Shown here piece by piece: positions 59,776-64,000 of a DNA stretch of 64,000 nucleotides. The translations under genes were made by a program, and so were the position numbers. The stretch covers positions 20,210 through 84,209 of the forward strand of contig DASSNT010000015.1 in NCBI GenBank assembly GCA_035701285.1, in the 5' to 3' direction. The DNA is from DASSBR01 sp035701285. Its GTDB lineage: Bacteria; Pseudomonadota; Gammaproteobacteria; Natronospirales; DASSBR01. The notes under the pieces were generated by a model. The model was given only the letters and a program-made list of their open reading frames with translations, was not told the DNA's origin and ran no database searches. Each line of letters starts with the position of its first letter. Position 1 is the stretch's first letter.

Positions 59776-61017
59776 GTGGCCAAACGACGCATCGTCGTCA
59801 CAGGGATGGGAATGGTGTCGCCGGTCGGCCTGAATGTCGCCGACGCCTGGCAGAACGTGCTGGCGGGCAACAGCGGCATCGGTCCCATCACTCATTTCGA
59901 TACGGCGGCATTTCCGACCCGCTTCGCGGGCGAAGTCCGCGACTTCGATGTTACCGAGTACATCGATGCCAAAACGGCTCGGAAGATGGATCCGTTCATC
60001 CATTACGGTGTCGCGGCCGCCTCGCAGGCGATTGCCGATTCCGGTCTTGAGATCAGCGAAGCCGATGCGCCGCGGATCGGCGTAGCGGTGGGCGCCGGTA
60101 TCGGCGGCATCCACGGTATCGAGAACGCCTACGCGTCGTACCTCGAAACCGGCAAGCCGAAGAAGATTTCGCCGTTCTTCGTGCCGAGCTGCATCATCAA
60201 TATGATCTCCGGCCACCTGTCGATCATGTACGGACTCAAGGGTCCGAACATTGCCGTCGTCACGGCTTGCACCACTGCGACGCACAACATCGGCCTCGCG
60301 GCGCGCATGATTGCGTATGGCGATGCCGACGTGATGCTGGCCGGCGGCGCCGAAATGTCGACGACGCCGACCGCGGTCGGCGGGTTCTGCCAGGCACGGG
60401 CCCTGTCCACGCGCAACGACGAGCCGCAAAAAGCCAGCCGGCCGTGGGATCGGGACCGCGACGGCTTCGTGCTGTCGGACGGCGCGGGCGTCGTGGTGCT
60501 GGAAGAATACGAGCGCGCCAAGGCGCGCGGCGCGCAGATTTACGCCGAGCTGATCGGTTTCGGCATGAGCGGCGACGCGCACCACATTACCGCGCCGCCG
60601 GAAGACGGCGAAGGCGCCCGCTTGTGCATGGCCAACGCGATTACTGACGCCGGCATCGCCGCCGAGGACGTTGATTACGTCAACGCGCACGGCACCTCAA
60701 CGCCGGTCGGCGACAAGGGCGAAACGATCGCCATCAAGCGCTGCTTCGGCGACCATGCGCAGAAGCTCGCCGTCAGCTCGACCAAGTCGATGACCGGCCA
60801 CCTGCTGGGTGCCGCCGGTGCCGTCGAGGCGATCTTCTCGGTGCTCGCGTTGCGCGACCAGGTCGCGCCGCCGACGATCAACCTCGACAATCCCGATCCG
60901 GAATGCGATCTGGATTACGTTCCGCACGAAGCCAGGCAGATGAAGCTGGACGTCAGCGTATCCAACTCGTTCGGCTTTGGCGGTACCAACGGCTCGCTGA
61001 TCTTTCGCCGCGCGTAG
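59776..61017 (+). CDS. fabF: 3-oxoacyl-ACP synthase II FabF
   Basis: A 413-residue condensing enzyme that elongates acyl-ACP and controls cis-vaccenate formation. Catalytic Cys165 is in TACTTATHN, with the two active-site His residues in NAHGTSTPVGD and STKSMTGHLLGAAG. The start is GTG at 59776 with GAGGTAAA upstream. It is 6 bp before pabB. Confidence 0.97.
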   Translation: MAKRRIVVTGMGMVSPVGLNVADAWQNVLAGNSGIGPITHFDTAAFPTRFAGEVRDFDVTEYIDAKTARKMDPFIHYGVAAASQAIADSGLEISEADAPRIGVAVGAGIGGIHGIENAYASYLETGKPKKISPFFVPSCIINMISGHLSIMYGLKGPNIAVVTACTTATHNIGLAARMIAYGDADVMLAGGAEMSTTPTAVGGFCQARALSTRNDEPQKASRPWDRDRDGFVLSDGAGVVVLEEYERAKARGAQIYAELIGFGMSGDAHHITAPPEDGEGARLCMANAITDAGIAAEDVDYVNAHGTSTPVGDKGETIAIKRCFGDHAQKLAVSSTKSMTGHLLGAAGAVEAIFSVLALRDQVAPPTINLDNPDPECDLDYVPHEARQMKLDVSVSNSFGFGGTNGSLIFRRA

Positions 61018-61023
61018 GTTGCC

Positions 61024-62424
61024 TTGAGCGCGCCCGCGCTGCATGACCGCGCCGCCCCGGCGGCGCTGTTGCCGGCGCTCAAACGGGCCAGGTCGGAGCG
61101 CTATCCCTTTCTGCTGGAGAGCACTGCCCAAGGCGGCAGCGCTCGCTACAGCATCCTGTTCGCCTTCCCGGGCGAAACGCTGACGCTCTCTCAAGACTTC
61201 ACACTGGAAGGCAACCCATCTTTCCCTCTCCCCGAGGGAGAGGGCAGGGTGAGGGAGAGTAATCAGTTTCTTGAGGCACTGGATCAATGGTGGATGGCTG
61301 AACGGCCCACTTCATCAAAGGCCGGCAACGCCGGAATTCCGTTCCGGGGCGGCTGGTTTGTCTACCTCAGCTATGAGCTGGCTGCGGAAATCGAATCACT
61401 GCCATTGCCGCCAATGGAATCGACGCTGCCGGTTGCGTTCGCGACCCGGATTCCCGCGGCAATTATCTACGACCATCAGCGCGATCATTACTTTCCGATA
61501 GCCGAACCGGAGCGGGGCGATCTCCTCGACGCGCTGCGGGATGAGCTTGCACATCCGCCGGTCGTACCGGATTCGGCACCACAAGTGCCCATCAGCGGGT
61601 TGCGCGAAGACCCACCGGAAGACTATCTCCAGAGCGTGGCGCGGGCACGGGAGTACATTCACGCCGGCGATGTTTTTCAGGTCAATCTCGCGCGAACGTG
61701 GCGCGGGGAATTGGACACGAACTGCGAAGCAGCGGACGTTTACGCGCGGCTGCGTCAAGCGAACCCGGCCCCGTTCTCGGGCTGGGCGAATTCTGGCGCC
61801 GGTGCGATCGTCAGTTCATCGCCGGAGCGCCTGGTGCGCGTGCGGGGCGAGCGCGTCGAAACGCGGCCGATCGCCGGCACCCGCCCGAGGCATGCGGACG
61901 CCGCGCGCGACAGCGAATTGATGCGACAACTGATGGCGCATCCGAAAGAACGCGCCGAACACGTCATGCTGATCGACCTCGAGCGTAACGACCTTGGTCG
62001 CATTGCCCAAACCGGGAGTGTGTGCGTCGACGAGATGATGATCACCGAGTCGTACGCGCACGTGCATCACATCGTCTCCAACGTCAGCGCCAGGTTGAAA
62101 CCGGCAACGACGCCGGGCGCCGTCATTCGCGCTGTCTTTCCCGGCGGAACAATCACCGGCTGTCCGAAGGTCCGCTGCATGGAAATCATCGCGGAACTGG
62201 AGGGAACGCGGCGCGGGCCGTACACTGGCGCGATGGGCTATCTCAACCGCGACGGCGACATGGATTTGAATATTCTGATTCGCACACTGGTCGTCGAAGG
62301 CAACCGGTTGAGCTTCCGCGCCGGCGCCGGCATCGTCGCCGATTCCGTACCCGAGTTCGAGCTTGAGGAAACGCGCGCGAAGGCGCGAGGCATGCTCGCA
62401 GCTCTTGACCGAAGGGAAACTTAG
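61024..62424 (+). CDS. pabB: Aminodeoxychorismate synthase component I, with PIAGT motif and repeat insertion
   Basis: A 466-residue chorismate-using enzyme. The C-terminal domain has FQVNLARTW, SSSPERLVRVRG, FPGGTITGCPKVRCMEII and GAMGYLNRDGDMDLNILIRT. Context (fabF upstream, pabC downstream) indicates PabB, which makes 4-amino-4-deoxychorismate for folate. However, residues 282-286 read PIAGT, the anthranilate-synthase form, rather than the PIKGT of E. coli PabB whose Lys acts as a nucleophile. It could be a PabB without this Lys, or a TrpE-like enzyme. Residues 65-79 (PSFPLPEGEGRVRES) are encoded by an in-frame palindromic repeat. The start codon is TTG. Confidence 0.82.
   Translation: MSAPALHDRAAPAALLPALKRARSERYPFLLESTAQGGSARYSILFAFPGETLTLSQDFTLEGNPSFPLPEGEGRVRESNQFLEALDQWWMAERPTSSKAGNAGIPFRGGWFVYLSYELAAEIESLPLPPMESTLPVAFATRIPAAIIYDHQRDHYFPIAEPERGDLLDALRDELAHPPVVPDSAPQVPISGLREDPPEDYLQSVARAREYIHAGDVFQVNLARTWRGELDTNCEAADVYARLRQANPAPFSGWANSGAGAIVSSSPERLVRVRGERVETRPIAGTRPRHADAARDSELMRQLMAHPKERAEHVMLIDLERNDLGRIAQTGSVCVDEMMITESYAHVHHIVSNVSARLKPATTPGAVIRAVFPGGTITGCPKVRCMEIIAELEGTRRGPYTGAMGYLNRDGDMDLNILIRTLVVEGNRLSFRAGAGIVADSVPEFELEETRAKARGMLAALDRRET
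61221..61259. repeat. CTCTCCC/GGGAGAG palindromic repeat inserted in pabB
   Basis: About 39 bp centred on CCCTCTCC, then CCGAGGGAGAGGG, followed by GGTGAGGGAGAG. It is read as PLPEGEGRVRE in pabB. Short repeats of this kind are common between genes in GC-rich proteobacteria; here it lies in a coding region and keeps the frame. Confidence 0.75.
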
Positions 62425-62428
62425 TCGA

Positions 62429-63241
62429 ATGACCTTCTTCGAAAAACTCCAACAAGCGTGGGCAACACGGAATTCCCTGTTATGCGTCGGCCTCGATCCG
62501 GCGGTCGAGCGCATTCCGGCGCACCTTCGCGATAACGAAATGCCACTGTTCGCCTTCAACAAGGCGATCATTGACGCGACGGCCGAATTTGCCTGCGCGT
62601 TCAAGCCTCAAATCGCGTATTACGCCGGCGTCGGTGCCGAAACCGAACTGGAACGCACGATCGCCTACATCCACGAGACGCAGCCAAACCTGCCTGTCAT
62701 TCTCGACGCGAAGCGAGGCGACATCGGCGCCACGGCGGAGCAATACGCAAACGAAGCATTCGATCGCTACAAGGCCGACGCCGTCACCGTCAATCCATAC
62801 ATGGGCGGCGACACGCTGCAACCGTTTCTGAACCGCGTCGACAAGGGCACGATCATCCTTTGCCGGACTTCCAATCCAGGCGCGGCCGATATCCAGAACT
62901 TCGAGTCAAACGGCAAAAAGCTCTACCAGCACGTAGCGGAAAAAGCGGCCGGCGAGTGGAACTCAAATGGCAACGTGCTGCTGGTGGTCGGCGCAACTTA
63001 TCCACGCGAACTGGGAGAAGTGCGCGCCATCGTCGGCGACATGCCGCTGCTCGTCCCCGGTATCGGCGCGCAAGGCGGCGATGTTGAGCGGTGCCTTGCC
63101 AATGGGAAGACGGCTGACGGTACCGGCATGGTGATTAACTCCTCGCGTGGCATTATTTATGCAGGGAATGGCGCTGGCTTTGCTGATGCTGCGGGGCAGG
63201 CTGCTAAAGAATTAAGAGACGCGTTGAATCGGTACAGGTGA
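62429..63241 (+). CDS. pyrF: Orotidine 5'-phosphate decarboxylase, type 2
   Basis: A 270-residue decarboxylase producing UMP. The catalytic Asp-Lys-Asp group is D93, K95 and D98 in LDAKRGDIG. Length, the GLDP start and the ending GIIYAG match the longer type 2 family rather than the ~235-residue E. coli type. The ATG at 62429 follows pabB by 4 bp; an earlier in-frame start would lie inside pabB. It sits between pabB and pabC, which are more often adjacent, and is followed by paired hairpin repeats. Confidence 0.95.
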   Translation: MTFFEKLQQAWATRNSLLCVGLDPAVERIPAHLRDNEMPLFAFNKAIIDATAEFACAFKPQIAYYAGVGAETELERTIAYIHETQPNLPVILDAKRGDIGATAEQYANEAFDRYKADAVTVNPYMGGDTLQPFLNRVDKGTIILCRTSNPGAADIQNFESNGKKLYQHVAEKAAGEWNSNGNVLLVVGATYPRELGEVRAIVGDMPLLVPGIGAQGGDVERCLANGKTADGTGMVINSSRGIIYAGNGAGFADAAGQAAKELRDALNRYR

Positions 63242-63263
63242 AGGGCGGGGTGGCGATGCGGTG

Positions 63264-63343
63264 CTTTCTTCCGGGAACGCCGTGAATACATCCCTGTAGG
63301 CTCCGGCGTCAACATCCCTGTTGCCGACGGTCCCGGAAGAAAG
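63264..63343. repeat. REP-like hairpin repeat, copy B
   Basis: An 80-bp palindromic element after pyrF. The outer arms CTTTCTTCCGGGA (63264-63276) and TCCCGGAAGAAAG (63331-63343) pair perfectly over 13 bp. The core GAACGCCGTGAATAC, then CCTGTAGGCTC, is the same as in copies A and C. The inner stem is CAACA/TGTTG with loop TCCC. It is in inverted orientation to copy C, so the 366-bp pyrF-pabC gap is filled by a head-to-head pair. The DNA between (63344-63481) also has partly inverted segments around CTCGACACGT and ACGTGTCGAG but no gene. Confidence 0.88.
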
Positions 63344-63481
63344 CCCCGCACCGCCTCGACACGTCTACGCAGCATTGGGCGGATGGGAAGAAGGCTGTCG
63401 AGCACGGCCAGCTAGCGGTATTGGTGGCGAGTAACGAAGGTCGCCGGCGAGCACGTGTCGAGACGGACGGTTCGGGGACTT

Positions 63482-63552
63482 CTTTCAGGGCTGTGTGAGG
63501 CAGGATGCCGAACCCAGAGCCTACAGGGATGTATTCACGGCGTCCCTGAAAG
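63482..63552. repeat. REP-like hairpin repeat, copy C (reverse orientation)
   Basis: A 71-bp element on the minus strand relative to copies A and B. The outer arms are CTTTCAGGG (63482-63490) and CCCTGAAAG (63544-63552). The core reads as the reverse complement of GAACGCCGTGAATAC without its first bases, and the inner stem is GGCA/TGCC around a TCC loop. It ends 56 bp before the pabC ATG. Confidence 0.85.
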
Positions 63553-63607
63553 GAGTCACCGCACCGTCCGTCCCCGCGACAGCCGTACCGCAGCCATAGC
63601 GTGAACT

Positions 63608-64000
63608 ATGACAACTCTGATCAACGGCAAAAACAGCGAACAACTCACCGCAACCGATCGAGGCCTGCACTACGGCGATGGTCTGTTCGAGACGACGCGA
63701 GTACACAACGGCCGCATCGCTCTGCTCCAATACCATCTGGCGCGCCTGACGGAGGGTTGCAAGCGCCTGGATATCGTGCCGCCAGCACAACAGCAGCTCG
63801 AGGGCGAAGCTCGGGAGGCCGCGCAGCAACAGCAGGAGGGCCTGATCAAGTTGATTGTCACCCGCGGCAGTGGCGGGCGCGGTTATCGGCCGCAAGTCGG
63901 CATGAACGCGACGCGTATCCTGATGACTTACCCGCTCCCGCAGGAACCCGATATCCTGACGCGTTCCGGCGGTATCCGTGCGGGAATCGCCGCCACAAGG
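63608..64000 (+). CDS. pabC: Aminodeoxychorismate lyase, N-terminal part
   Basis: 131 codons are present before the right edge. The fold-type IV PLP enzyme pattern DRGLHYGDGLFETTRV near residue 17 and LIKLIVTRGSGGRGYRP, here shortened to VTRGSGGRGY, match PabC. It cleaves aminodeoxychorismate to 4-aminobenzoate and pyruvate for folate synthesis and fits with pabB upstream. The catalytic Lys lies beyond the window. Branched-chain aminotransferases share the fold, but context favours PabC. Confidence 0.92.
   Translation, partial: MTTLINGKNSEQLTATDRGLHYGDGLFETTRVHNGRIALLQYHLARLTEGCKRLDIVPPAQQQLEGEAREAAQQQQEGLIKLIVTRGSGGRGYRPQVGMNATRILMTYPLPQEPDILTRSGGIRAGIAATR

Overview
The window is a contiguous, GC-rich, densely coded piece of a gammaproteobacterial chromosome. 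The gene order points to that class: parC end; efp with both of its lysine-modifying enzymes; prmB-aroC-asd-fimV-truA-trpFBA-accD-folC-dedD-cvpA-purF; surE-pcm-nlpD-rpoS; fabD-fabG-acpP-fabF-pabB-pabC. FimX- and FimV-like proteins, a GspG-N secretion block, a rhombosortase and an N-acetylglutaminylglutamine amide (NAGGN) operon suggest an environmental, probably aquatic or soil, organism near the Xanthomonadales/Nevskiales/Steroidobacterales group. Many short palindromic repeats fit this. An intact rpoS argues against Xanthomonas itself. The exact taxon cannot be fixed from the sequence alone.

Layout. 0-5.7 kb: end of parC, a degenerate GGDEF/EAL (FimX-like) protein, the EF-P module (epmB, efp, epmA) and free-methionine sulfoxide reductase. 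5.7-7.4 kb: an accessory DUF4143 ATPase with a palindromic operator candidate, and a frameshifted lipoprotein. 7.4-22.7 kb: psd divergent from a long housekeeping run from prmB to purF. 22.8-30.05 kb: three tandem paralogous hybrid histidine kinases. 30-36 kb: Smr protein, surE-pcm-nlpD-rpoS, an Mth938-domain protein and recJ. 36-46.2 kb: tandem 130-bp repeats, an oligopeptide transporter with an internal duplication, an unknown secreted protein, wrbA with a glutathionyl-hydroquinone reductase, a short-chain dehydrogenase lacking its catalytic Tyr, ggt, a dienelactone hydrolase-like protein and a second degenerate GGDEF protein. 46.3-50.9 kb: NAGGN osmoprotectant operon. 50.96-56.9 kb: type II secretion genes gspG-N on the minus strand, divergent from a rhombosortase. 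57.5-64 kb: fatty acid synthesis (fabD, fabG, acpP, fabF), then pabB, pyrF and the start of pabC.

The most unusual layer is repeats. Several small families sit at, or in frame within, ordinary genes. A TTCGGG-type repeat encodes extra N-terminal residues of EpmA, GspJ and GspK. Palindromic inserts lie in frame in folC and pabB. A 285-bp element with terminal inverted repeats splits gspK from gspL at a TA dinucleotide. A REP-like hairpin family has three copies whose arms co-vary. No rRNA, tRNA or CRISPR array was seen. Stretches over 300 bases without a gene are only 35981-36286 (tandem repeats), 38045-38349 (terminator and leader) and 63242-63607 (paired hairpin repeats).
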